Assembly: GCA_019925105.1 (NCBI GenBank)
Contig: JAHGAU010000006.1
Coordinates: forward strand, 868,001 to 932,000
Length of the DNA: 64,000 nucleotides
From: Niebla homalea
Lineage: Eukaryota > Ascomycota > Lecanoromycetes > Lecanorales > Ramalinaceae
Direction of reading: 5' to 3'
Below are positions 49,001-59,689 of this stretch, piece after piece (the first letter of the stretch is position 1; every line of letters starts with the position of its first letter). Position numbers and translations under genes: made by a program. The notes beneath the pieces are model-generated. The model did not search any database, was not told the origin of the DNA, and saw nothing but the letters and a program-made list of their open reading frames with translations.

Positions 49001-49271
49001 AAAGTTAAGGCAATATAAATATATAAAGGAACGGAAGAATAACGAATTTAAGCGTAATCTTTATAAAGATATAATCGTAATATTATAAATTTTCTTAAGG
49101 GAGTTAAAATATAAGAAGTATATAAATAGATTATTATTCTTTAAACGGCCGTTAATATCCTTTATTTTAAGGGATAAAAAGTAGAGGCCTAATAAACGCC
49201 GGTTTTTTACCTTAACGTTATAAGTATCAGGTTTTTGCGGTTATTAATAAGGCTAAAAGGCCGCGTATTAA

Positions 49272-49406
49272 TGTTGAAATGGTAGGGTGTAACTTGCTTA
49301 GTTGAGTACTATATAAGGTGCTGAGCGATATCTATCTATGAGAAGTGGAAGTACGCTAGTTCCCTTTTGGTAATAGCCGAAGTCTCTGCCTTCTACACTT
49401 TTAATA
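49272..49406 (-). repeat. Copia C1, 3' LTR
   Basis: 135 bp, TGTTGAAATGGTAGGG to CACTTTTAATA (CTTCTGACA in the best copy). It carries a 4-bp gap and a few changes relative to the 142-bp LTRs of C2. The element reads on the minus strand, so this is its 3' end. It cuts the 3' UTR of LINE-B. Confidence 0.85.
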
Positions 49407-50382
49407 CTCCTATTTAATTAATAGCTTTATAATATTATAATACCGTATTATTTATTAAGTAAGGAGTAAATAGCTCCTATTAAACCGTATTACCATAATA
49501 ACGGATATATCCATCCCAACTTTAATAGTAAAAGGTATATTTATCTTAAACTTTAAAAATATAGTTATTTTAATTTTAAATAATTCCTGAATTTAAGAAA
49601 GCCGTCCCTTAATAATGGCTTTATAAGGTTATTAATTATTATGTCCCCGGTAAAATAATATATAAGTTCTATTTATTTATTAATTATATATTTATAAAGG
49701 AAATAATATTTAATATATATATACTTTATCTTTAAGTGGTTTATAAGGTTTTTAACCAGTATAATCGCTCCTTAATTATTATAAAAGATTACCGTAATAA
49801 GGGTAAAAACCCCGGTATTATATTTAAGTTAAGTAAAAAGAGCGTAATTTTATACGATATCCTTATCCTTAAGGGCCGGTAATATTATTAAATTTAAAAT
49901 AACTTTAATAAACTAGGTTAATAACCGTTTAAGCCAGATTGCTTCTTTAATAATATTATATTATCCTACGTACTCAGCTTTATAAGTAAATAAAACTATA
50001 ATTAATTAACGTTTTAAAGATTAATTAATAACTATACTTTTAAGGTTAAAAATATATCCGGAGGTAAATTAATATATTTACGGGTCGCCAGCGTAATTTA
50101 AATCCGTATAGCCATTAAGGGGCTTTAAAGAGCCTTAAAAAATAAGCTTTAAGGAAATTATACTATAAAAATAACGGAAGATCTTCTTAAGGGCTATTTA
50201 ATGCCTTTTATTAAGGTTAAACGCGTAATATAATATTACCGATATTATATAAATTATATTAAGCTTAATACTTATTATAATATATATAAGTAAACCGATA
50301 ACGGATTAATATTTAAGCCGGAATTACTTTAAAGTAATATATTTTTTATCCGCCGGCTTAAAACGGATATTTACGTTTATAG
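49407..50382 (-). pseudogene. Copia C1, RNase H part (left segment)
   Basis: It matches 50525-51500 of C2 and 59690-60650 of C4 throughout. On the minus strand this is the Ty1/copia RNase H end of pol. It stops at 50382 with the target duplication TATAG (50378-50382), because C2 inserted here. The sequence resumes at 57579. Confidence 0.8.
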
Positions 50383-50524
50383 TGTTGAAATGGTAGGGTG
50401 TAACTTGCTTAGTTAAGTAAGTACTATGTAAGGTGCTGAGCGATATCTATCTATAAGAAGTCCAGGAAGTAAACTAGCCCTCTTTTGGTAATAGCCGAGG
50501 TCTTTGTTTTCTATACTTCTAATA
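50383..50524 (-). repeat. Copia C2, 3' LTR
   Basis: 142 bp. It differs from the 5' LTR at 57437-57578 at about eight sites, all transitions of RIP type. The purine-rich gctactaatcgagtaggag lies just inside it on the minus strand and is the likely polypurine tract. Confidence 0.9.
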
Positions 50525-53500
50525 CTCCTACTCGATTAGTAGCTTTATAATACCATAATACCGTACTATCTATTAAGCAAGGAGTAAAAGCTCTTACTGA
50601 ACCGTATCACCACAATAACGGGTATATCCATCCTAACTCCAACAGTAAGGGGTATATCTTAAACTCCAGAGGTATAGTTACTTTAATCCTAAATAATTTC
50701 TGAATTTTTAAAAAGCGTCCCTTAATAACGGCTTTATCAGGTTATCTGTTATTATATTACCGGTAGGACAGTATATAAGCTCTACCTATTTATTAACCAT
50801 ATACTCCCGGAGGAAATAATACTTAATATATATATACTTCGTCTTTAAGTAATTTATGGGGTCCTTTATTAGTATAATCGCTCCTTAGTTATTATAAAAG
50901 ATTACCGTAATAAGGGTAAGGGCCTTAATATCGTACTTAAACTAAATAAGAAAAGCGTAATCTTATATAATATCTTTATCCTTAAGGGCCGGTAATACCG
51001 TTAAATTTAAGGTGACTTTAATAAGTTAAGTTAATAACTATTTAAGTTAAATCGCTTTTTTAATGGCGTTATATTATCTTACGTACTTAACTTTATAGAT
51101 AAATAAGGCTATAATTAATTAACGTTTTAAAGACCAGTTAATAACTATACTTCCTAAATTAAAGGTATATTCGGAAGTAAACCGATATATCTGCGGATCG
51201 CCGGTATAATTTAAGTCTATATAATTATTAAAGGGCTTTAAAGGGTTTCGAAAAATAAGCTTTAAAGAGGCTATACCGTAAAGGTAATAAAAAATCTTCT
51301 TAATAGTTATTTAATGCTTTTTATTAAGGTTAAATACGTAACGTAATATTACCGATATTATATAAACTATATTAAGCTTAATACTTATTATAATATATAT
51401 AAATAAGTTAATAACGGATTAATATTTAAATTAAAATTACTTTAAGGTAATATATTCTTTATTAATTAGCTTAAGACGGGTACTTACGTTTATAAAGATA
51501 ATTATACCGTTACCCTTAAAGAAAGGATCGTTATATATATTAAATTAAGTAAAACCCTATTTAACGTAACTTTCTTAATTAAGAATTAAAGTTCAATTTT
51601 ATCGATTACGGGTAATATTTATACTTAAATATTAATTATATAGGTTTAAATCGGATATCTTAAACTTCTTATTTAATTAAGTCTTTAAGTTAATAATAAT
51701 CCGTTTATTAACTTTTATTATTAAGATATTATTAATATATATAATAATAATAATATTAATATCCGGGTTTAAAAGTACATTATAATCTTTATTAATATAA
51801 CGGTAATTAAGTTTCTTAAGGAATATAAAAAAATATTAATATTAAATCCGGGGTAATTATTTAAGCTTAAAAAGAGTTTTATTTAATAAATAAATATAAC
51901 TTAAGTTATTATTAAAGCCCGTTAATTAATAAATATAAATCTTTTTAAGGATATTATTATAAAGGAATGTTATTTTAACGTCTATTTATTTAATCTCTAA
52001 ATTATATATAATTATTATAATAAAAAGGGCTTTATAATTTATAGGCTTAATAATCGTTATAAAAATATTAAAGAAATTTAAGTTTTTTTTTTATTGAAAT
52101 TTACGGACCACCTACTTAACCTTATACCAGGTAATATTACCGTTTAGTTTACGTTTATATTTATAAACTTACTTATTATTTAGCACGTTAATACTAGGAG
52201 GTAAATCTATTAAAATCCAGGTTTTATTCTTCTTTAAGGATTTAACTTTATTTTCTATAGTAAGGTTTTACTTTATTTTATAATATACGTCTTTTATAAC
52301 TTATATATAAATTATAAATTTAATATAATCCGTAAGGATTATAACTATAAAATATATAAGCGTTAATTAAAAGCCGGCAGCTTAATAATTAAAGTCCCGG
52401 TTACGCCGGTAACTTAAGGGTTATATTTTGGTTATATAAGCTTAAATAAATAAATCTAAAAATTTAATAAGTTCTTTTAAAGATAAATAATAATATAAAA
52501 TTAAATTATAAAAACTAAGTAAGCTTAAGTCTAAGTTTATAAAAATATATATACCTAGAGATTCCTTTATAATATTATTATTAAAAATAAATAAAAATAA
52601 TATAAATAAGTTTTCCTTATTAATATTTTCTTTAACGATTATAGGTTTTAAGGTTATACGGGGTTTAAGTTACTTATCGGATATAAATTTAACTATATCC
52701 TTAATAATAATATTATCGGTTTTATTTATAATATTTATAATATAAAGGCCTTATATAATAATAATAATTAACTTATTATTTATATTTTTATTATTATTAA
52801 GATATATATCCATTTTAATAATAACTGGAAATCCACGGTAACTATCTCCTTTTATTTCGGTACTAAATGACGAACCGGTAAAAGGTTATTAGCTTTACGT
52901 TTAGGTTAAACGGCCTTATCCTTTAGCTATTTAATATAATTATAACGTTAAACCCGGTTATTTAATATAAGTATTTTATAAATATAATAGCCCTTAAAGT
53001 TAATAAAATATCCTTTAACGGTTTTAATTTAGAATTTTATTTAATTTATACCCGGAAGCTTACGTTTTTAATATATATTATATCGTTTAACTTTTTTAAT
53101 AAAAAATTAATTAAGTTTCTTAAGACCTATAGCTTAATTTAATACGTTATAAGTACTTATAAGTATTATATTATATATAAAGGCCGTTATAATAATAAGT
53201 TCGGTAATAAGTATACGCGGTAAATTATTATTTAATAATATTATATAGGCCCGGATAATAAAGGTTTAATTTATTTATTTAAAAATACCGTTTTATTAAG
53301 GGTTATAAGGTACCGTAAACTCTTATTAAATCTTTTTAACGTATTATTAGTTATGAAATTGGAAGCCGCTATATATATTATTATCGTCGGGAGATAAGTA
53401 ATAGATAAAACGGTTTAAACAATAGATTCTTTTTATATAGCCTTAAAAGGCTTTAAGAATTATTTCGTATAAAAAGTCTGGCAATAAAACTATATAGATA

Positions 53501-53535
53501 ACTTTAATAACGTTTTTAGTAAAAATAATAATCCA
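50525..53535 (-). pseudogene. Copia C2: RNase H, reverse transcriptase and end of integrase
   Basis: Minus-strand Ty1/copia pol. The RT catalytic box YVDDILI is seen as YINNIL at 51739-51722, followed by 'KVNKRIIINLKT' then 'LNKKFKISDLN' (family ...KSMLxxKFKMTDLG) and later 'YINNILII'-to-'ESYVK' spacing typical of copia. C1 shows YINNIL at 57826-57809 and C4 shows YIDNIL at 60904-60887, so the first Asp survives in one copy. RNase H fills the left kilobase. The right part leads into integrase, which the TRIM at 53541 interrupts. Confidence 0.85.
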
Positions 53536-53540
53536 TTTAT

Positions 53541-53718
53541 TGTTATGGCAGTACCTACCCTGGAGCAAGGGCTCCGGGGTAGGGCCTACCCCTGGGGGTG
53601 ATCCCCCGGGTAGACTACCTTCTTATATATGGTAATAGCGGCTTACCCCTAAGCGCTATTACCTACCCCGGATAGCTACTTTTATCCATGAGATAACCGA
53701 GTAATTATTACCCTAATA
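53541..53718 (+). repeat. TRIM 5' LTR
   Basis: 178 bp with stacked short inverted words (GCTCCGGGGTAGGGCCTACC, then GGGGGTGATCCCCC). It starts TGTTATGGCAG and ends CCCTAATA (ACA before RIP). Confidence 0.9.
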
Positions 53719-54333
53719 GAGTAATAGCGTAACTTCAGGGTAATACACCCCCGGAGTTAACCCTAAGGGTTTAAAGGGATAAGTCTATAGTTTAAATCCG
53801 AGGACGCTTATAAAATAAGACTTTTAGGTAATTTAAAAGGTAGAACTGAGCGTAAGTACGGGGGCGGATAAAACCCGTTACTTTATAGTACCGGGGGCCG
53901 AGGTCCGAGGTATAACGGGGGGCCGGAATGCCTAAAAATTACCAATACGGGGGGCCGGAATACCCGAAAACTACCAATATAGGGGGCTGAAACGCCTTAA
54001 AACTACGCAGGCCAATCGTGGGACCGTAGGTAAAACACTTTAAGACGTAACCTTTATTTACTTAATAAGAGATACGGGTTATTCCTAATAAAAACATTAA
54101 ACCCCGGGCTATATTTTTATAAAGTTATTAAACCCCTAAATTATACTTACGGGTTATTAAATCCGGGTCTAGCTTAAGAGGTTCAGACCTATATTAAAGG
54201 TAATCTTTCTTAAGTAAAGAGCTTTTAACTTTTACTTATTTACTTAATTAAGTTCTAAGAAAACCTTTAATTTAAGGGGTAATTCTCCCCCGGAAGCGTA
54301 GTTTATAATCTATAGGCTTAAGGATAAGCCTAT

Positions 54334-54344
54334 AGGAGAGGGGA
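54334..54344 (+). promoter_or_regulatory. Polypurine tract of the TRIM
   Basis: AGGAGAGGGGA, eleven purines directly upstream of the 3' LTR. In LTR elements this RNA tract primes plus-strand DNA synthesis. Confidence 0.7.
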
Positions 54345-54347
54345 TAT

Positions 54348-54525
54348 TATTATAATAATATTTACCCTGGAGTAAGGGCTCCGGGGTAAGGCTTACCCCT
54401 AAAGGTAATCCCCCGGGTAGATTACCTTCTTATATATGGTAATAGCGGCTTACCCCTAAGCGCTATTACCTACCCCGGATAGCTACTTTTATCCATAAGA
54501 TGGCCGAGTGGTTATCACCCTAATA
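54348..54525 (+). repeat. TRIM 3' LTR, with tRNA A-box-like word
   Basis: 178 bp. Positions 54501-54511 read TGGCCGAGTGG, an exact match to the tRNA A-box consensus TRGCNNAGYGG, and are followed by ttatcaccct. The same site in the 5' LTR is RIP-altered (taaccgagtaa). Confidence 0.9.
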
Positions 54526-54530
54526 TTTAT

Positions 54531-55490
54531 AATCAGCTTTTATATTATTAATAAAGTTAATTAAATCGGAATAAATAAATTCGTTTTAATAAGTACCAGG
54601 CTTAATATAACTTTTACTCGGCTTAAGCTTTATTTATATCTTTATATAAATAATATATTTATAATTCCTTAATAAATTTAATAAGTTAAAGAAATTAATA
54701 TTAATTACCGTTTCCGGTAAGAACTTAATATTTTATTCCCTTATATATCCCGTTATTTTATATTAGTATTTTAGGGCTTCTTAATTTACGGGAATAATAT
54801 ATAGGGCTACGGGTATTAAATTATTAATAACTTTAATATCGACTTTAAAAAAAATAAAGGGCCGCCGGTAAGAATTTTATAAAGATACCGTTATAGCCGA
54901 TGGATATACTTAAATCCTTTAAATCGTTATTTTACTTAAGGGGATAACCGGCTCGTTATAGCTATTTAAGGTTAATAAAATTAAAAGTATTATTAAAGAT
55001 AAAAAGAATATTATAAATAATTAAATTATAAATATTTTTATTAAATAAATATAGGATTTTAATAACTTTAATATAAGTAATATTTTTCCCCCCGGAAAAG
55101 CCTTTAATAATAATAAGCTTAAGGAAAAGCTCCTTACGGATAAAGATATAACTATTATTAATAATATAATTTATATAGCCGGTATTAAAGATATATATAA
55201 TAAAAGTAAATATATTTATAGCTAAATATATCTGGTAATCCCGGTAAATAACGGGCAATAAAGCCGGTATAATAACGGTAACGTATATAAAGGCCAGGTT
55301 TATTAAGGCCTTAACCCTTAAAAAGGCTTTATATTCTTTATCCTTAAACTTATCGTTATTTTTATTATTATTTTTATTACCGTTATTACCGTTATTACCG
55401 CGGCACTAACGTTTTTAATCGTTACCGGTACTTATATTACTATTATTATCGTTATTATAGCGTTTATTATTATTACTATAAGTTAATTTA
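54531..55490 (-). pseudogene. Copia C2: integrase N-terminal side and protease
   Basis: The frame 55258-54962 includes 'IFNTGYINYIINNSYIFI' and 'IIIKGFSGGK'. In copia proteases the string is (W)xxDTGAxxHIxxDxxxF...GxG, so this is the protease with Asp changed to Asn, starting near 55215. Left of it lies the integrase, reaching the TRIM insertion. Right of it, at 55360-55490, is Asn-rich coding debris made of AAT/AAC codons, matching 63510-63660 of C4. Confidence 0.65.
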
Positions 55491-56331
55491 TTATACTTAT
55501 AAAGTAAACAATAATTAGTAACGATATAAAAACGTTTCTTTTATAGGACTTTAACGTAATAGCCTTAACGGATATTAAATTACAGAAGAATATAAAACGG
55601 AATAAAGTTATTTAAGTAAATATCGTCCCGGAAGTATGGATCGGTAATAATAACCGTAAAGGTTATAATATTAAACGTAAACGTTTTATTTAAGGCTTTA
55701 TATTAAAGAAACCGGTTAATAATATAAGTAAATACGTATTTTAGAACGTTAATATTATTATCGGCCATTTAAAACGGCTTATACTTATCGTTATATTAAT
55801 TAATATAAACTTTATACTCCGGGTTAAAACCTTTATAAAATTGTTAAATAAATACGTTATTATTAATAATAATTATACTTTAGAAATTCTATAATTTATT
55901 AAAAAGATCTTAATATTTATTATAATACTTATTTAGATTTAAATATTAATTAAGGGTAAAAGAGGTAAAGTATTTAAAGGCTAACGTAAAGTAACTTAAG
56001 CTTTTAAGTTAATACTAAGTACGGAGGGTATTTTACGTTACTTTAATATTTTTAATATTCTTAATAATATATTAATTGGTCCCCTTAATCCTTATACAGA
56101 TTATAGTATAAGTTATAAAGTACCCTTAATTATAGGTATCTTAAACCTTTATAAGCTTATTACCCTTAAGAGTATTAATCTTAGTAAAGCGTAAATTAAA
56201 ATCTGTAATTTAATAACTAAGCCAGGTAAACTTAAGTTTCTTATTTATCTTACGTTCCTATATAATATACCCAAGGTTATCTTTAAGCTTAATAACCTTA
56301 TTAAAGGTATTAACAATCTTAAAGGGGTCGG

Positions 56332-56383
<52 letters not shown>

Positions 56384-57420
56384 TTAGCCTAAAGGCTAAA
56401 GAGATCTATATCGCTAAGGGATAACGGGATTATAATTAATAATATTAAGCTTTTAAACAGGGATAACTTAAATAATAATAATAATAAATAATACTCTAGA
56501 TCGTTATCTTCTAAGATTATAGCCTTCCTGAATAAGGTATATATAAAACGGAACATCTTATAAAATAAACGGTAATAAACCCGGAGTTTCTTTTTACTTA
56601 ATAAGAACCGTGATTTAAGGGCTAATAATAGGTAATGGAGTTTCTTAATCCTAACGGACCGTTTAAGGCGTAAAGCTTATAGAGTATATATAATACGCTA
56701 AGTAAAAAAACGTTATTTAGGGATAGATAGTTTAATTACGGGCTAAAATAGTAGAACGTATAAATCAGGATAATCTATATATTCTTAATAATAGTAAAGA
56801 TCTTAATAAAAAGCCCCTGGAAATAAAGCTATAATTAATTTAAATCTTAATAATTTTAATAAAGAGGAAAGAACCCTTAAAGTAAATATTTTGCTTTTTT
56901 TTATGTTTAAACTTTAATATAATAATTAAGATAAACTTTAATATAAGGCTAAAATAATAATAGCTTAAATTAAGTAATTAACTTAATTAAAAAACTAAGT
57001 ATACGTGATAATAGGTTTTATAGGCCGCTTTAATCGCCTTAATAATAAATAAACGTTTCCTTTTATTCTTTAAAGGTATTAGCGTATTTATTAAGGATCC
57101 GCCGATTTAACGGCTTTATAGGTGCTATTATACCCTTATAACGTACGCGTAAATCGGTATATAGGGCTATTATACCTTACGGTCTGCGCATAGATAATGG
57201 TTTTCAGGCTGGGTAACGTCCCAGCCTTCTTATTTTCCGTCTTAGCCTCCTTATTTTCAGGTGGTTAAAGCTTAAATTGATAGGATTACTGAATAACTGC
57301 AGTAGTTATAATAATAATAAAAGCCGTTACAATGTTAATAGAGCGATAATACGGTTCTTAAGGTATTTAAGCTATTATTGTTAAGGCTTACTAATTGCTA
57401 AACGGAGTAATAAGCATATA
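55491..57420 (-). pseudogene. Copia C2: gag region and leader
   Basis: Between protease and 5' LTR, about 1.9 kb. By position it must hold gag. No intact zinc knuckle can be read. A simple AAT/ATT array lies at about 56334-56385, and a patch of normal composition at about 57185-57300 (gctgggtaacgtcccagcct) is the leader side near the LTR. Confidence 0.6.
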
Positions 57421-57436
57421 AGCCGGGCTTATAACC
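57421..57436 (-). promoter_or_regulatory. Primer-binding site of copia C2 (half initiator-Met tRNA type)
   Basis: On the minus strand, directly inside the 5' LTR, the sequence reads GGTTATAAGCCCGGCT. It is complementary to the anticodon arm of initiator tRNA-Met (…GGGCTCATAACC…) apart from one RIP-type change. Copia elements of this type prime DNA synthesis with a tRNA-iMet fragment cut in the anticodon loop, not with the tRNA 3' end. Confidence 0.7.
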
Positions 57437-57578
57437 TGTTAAAATGGTAGGGTGTAACTTGCTTAGTTAAGTAAGTACTATATAAGGTGCTGAGCGATAT
57501 CTATCTATAAGAAGTCCAGGAAGTAGACTAGCCCTCTTTTGGTAATAGCCGAGGTCTTTGCCTTCTGCACTTCTGACA
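57437..57578 (-). repeat. Copia C2, 5' LTR
   Basis: 142 bp, TGTTAAAATGGTAGGG to CTGCACTTCTGACA. It is followed by the target duplication TATAG at 57579-57583, which matches 50378-50382 left of the 3' LTR. The two LTRs therefore bound one complete insertion of 7.2 kb including the TRIM. Confidence 0.9.
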
Positions 57579-59550
57579 TATAGGGATAGTTATACTATTA
57601 TCCTTAAAGAGAAAATCGTTATATATATTGAATTAAGTAAAAACTTATTTAATATAGCTCTTTTAATTAAGAATTAAGGTTTGATTTTATTGATTATAAA
57701 TAATATTTATATTTAAGTATTAACTATATAAGCCCAAATCAGATATCTTAAACTTTTATTTAATTAAGCCTTTAAATCGGTAATAACCCGTTTATTAACT
57801 TTTATTATTAGAATATTATTAATATATATAATAACGATAATATTAATATCCGGGTTTAAGAATACGTTATAATTTTTATTAATATAACGGTAATTAAACT
57901 TCTTAAGGAATATAAAAAGATATTAATATTAAATCCGGGATAATTATTTAAATTTATATAAAGCTTTATTTAATAAATAAATATATCTTAAGTTATTAAG
58001 GTATTAAAGCCCGTTAATTAATAAATATAAATCTTTTTAAAAATACTATTATAAAGGAATACTATTTTAACGTTTATTTACTTAATCTTTAGGTTATATA
58101 TAGTTATTATAATAAAGAGGGCCTTATAGCTTATAAGCTTAATTACTATTATAAAAGTATTAAAGAAGTTTAAGTTTTCCTTTTATTGAAAGTTACGGAT
58201 TACCTACCGGGCCTTATACCGGGTAATATTACCGTCCAATTTACGTTTATACTTATAGACTTACTTATTATTTAATACGTTAATACTAAGAGGTGGATTT
58301 ATTAAAACCTAGGTTTTATTCTTTTCTAGGGATTTAACTTTATTTTTTATAATAAGTACTTACTTTATTTTATAGTATATATTTTTTATAACTTATATAT
58401 AAATTATAGGCTTAATATAGTCCGTAAGAATTATAGTTATAAAATATATAAGCGTTAATTAAGAGCCGGCGGCTTAATAATTAAAGTTTTAATAACGTTA
58501 ATAACTTAAGGGTTATATTTTAATTACGTAAACTTAAATAAACGGGTCTGGAAATTCAATAAGTTCTTTTAAAAACGGGTAATAATATAAGATTAAATCG
58601 TAAAGATTAAATAAGCTTAAGTCCGAATTTATAAAGGTATATATATCCGGAGATTCCTTTATAATATTATTATTAAGGGTAAATAAGGATAATATAAATA
58701 AGTTATTTTTATTAATATTTTCCTTAACGATTATAGGTTTTAAGGTTATATAAAGCTTAAGTTACTTATCGGATATAAGTTTAATTATATCCTTAATAAT
58801 AATATTATCGGTTTTATCCGTAATATTTATAATATGAAAGCCTTATATAATAATAATAGCCGGCTTATTATCCATATTTTTATTATTACCGAGATATATC
58901 CGTTTTAACGATAATTAGAAATCTATAATAATTATCTCTCCTTATTTTGGTATTAAGTAATAAACCGGTAAGGGGTTATCGGCCTTACGTTTAAGCTAAA
59001 CGGCCTTATCCTTTAATTACTTAACGTAATTATAGCGTTAAACCTGGTTATTCGGTATAAATATCCTATAAACGTAATAACCCTTAAAGCCGATAAAACG
59101 TCTTTTAACGGCCTTAATTTAGAATTTTATCCAGTTTGCACCCGGAAGCTTACGCTCTTGGCACATACCGCGTCGTCCAACCCTCTTGATAAAAGTCCAA
59201 TGAGGTAACCTGAGCCCTTGGGCTGATACCGAGTGCGGAGGGTGTTCTACGCCACTTTGGCATTCTTAACATTTTTGATAGCGTGCCAATTGGTCCCCTT
59301 AGTCCTCATACGGATCACGGTATAGGTTATAAAGTGCCCTTAATTATAAGTATCTTAGGCCTTTATAAGCTTATTATCCTTAAGAACTTCAGTTTTAATA
59401 AAACGTAAACTAGAATCTATAATCCAATAGTTAAGCCGGGTAAGCTTAAGCCTTTTACTTATCTTACGTTCCTATATAATATACTTAAGGTTATCCTTAA
59501 GCTTGGTAACCTTATTAAAGGTACCGGCAATCTTAAAGGGGTCGGATATA
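57579..59550 (-). pseudogene. Copia C1, right segment: RT joined to gag by an internal deletion
   Basis: It continues C1 from 50382. RT catalytic box YINNIL at 57826-57809. Up to about 59205 it follows C2 51500-53110. It then jumps to sequence that in C2 lies at about 55990, so roughly 2.9 kb (integrase, protease and part of gag) is missing. The stretch 59140-59345 around this junction is strikingly GC-rich (ccgagtgcggagggtgttct, gccaattggtccccttagtc) compared with the same positions in C2. The segment is cut at 59550 by the 3' LTR of C4. Confidence 0.8.
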
Positions 59551-59689
59551 TGTTGAAATGGTAGGGTGTAACTTGCTTGGTTTTGGTACTATGTAAGGTG
59601 CTGAGCGATACCTATCTATGAGAAGTCCAGGAAGTAGGCTAGTCCCCTTTTGGTAATAGCCGAAGTCTTTACCTTCTGTACTTCTGATA
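59551..59689 (-). repeat. Copia C4, 3' LTR
   Basis: 139 bp, TGTTGAAATGGTAGGG to TACTTCTGATA. It has a small change in the middle (gcttggttttggtac) where C2 has gcttagttaagtaagtac. It is inserted into the gag remnant of C1 after ggggtcggatata. Confidence 0.85.

Larger units (their letters stand above)
42524..49271 (+). pseudogene. Tad1-like LINE-B: nearly complete ORF1 + ORF2, RIP-degraded, with two insertions
   Basis: ORF1 starts at 42524 with MATNKGTPEVHNDAYTY, the best preserved start of the three LINEs. ORF2 follows. Its endonuclease has NFNLYYYI-type sequence near 45310 and 'KSDYIPI' (family SDHLPI) at about 46084. RT starts at about 46795 (KDKALRPNKI; family KAPGPDGIPN), then 'KFIKPDYFKIKSY' at 46951-46989, 'FILFLFFNGLLI' near 47405, and the catalytic box as FINN at 47479-47490 (family FVDD). 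The Lys/Arg-rich C-terminus runs to about 49200, then a 3' UTR that is cut at 49271 by copia C1. Every catalytic Asp pair is changed or the frame is stopped, so the element is inactive. RIP explains the changes. Confidence 0.85.
53536..54530 (+). mobile_element. TRIM: 985-bp miniature LTR element with two 178-bp LTRs, nested in copia C2
   Basis: LTR1 53541-53718 and LTR2 54348-54525 have equal length and differ by transitions (tgttatggcagtacctaccc against tattataataatatttaccc). The outer flanks are TTTAT at 53536-53540 and 54526-54530, and copia C4 shows the empty site. The internal 629 bp has no reading frame of note. It has a three-fold 32-33 bp repeat (GGGGGGCCGGAAT...ACCAATA) from about 53915 to 54010 and a polypurine tract AGGAGAGGGGA at 54334-54344, three bases before LTR2. 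This fixes the orientation as plus. The primer-binding site next to LTR1 (gagtaatagcgtaac) is not recognised. GC-rich and lightly RIP-mutated. Confidence 0.9.

Noticed and set aside
53915..54010. CRISPR-like repeat-spacer array
   Set aside because: Only three direct imperfect units without spacers, inside a eukaryotic TRIM.
54962..55258. 98-codon minus-strand frame as a real gene
   Set aside because: It corresponds to the protease region of copia C2, with homologous stop-interrupted sequence in C4.
56334..56385. AAT/ATT microsatellite as an independent feature of interest
   Set aside because: It lies in the gag region of copia C2 and is a simple expansion of Asn-type codons; C1 has no such array at the same place because it is cut there.
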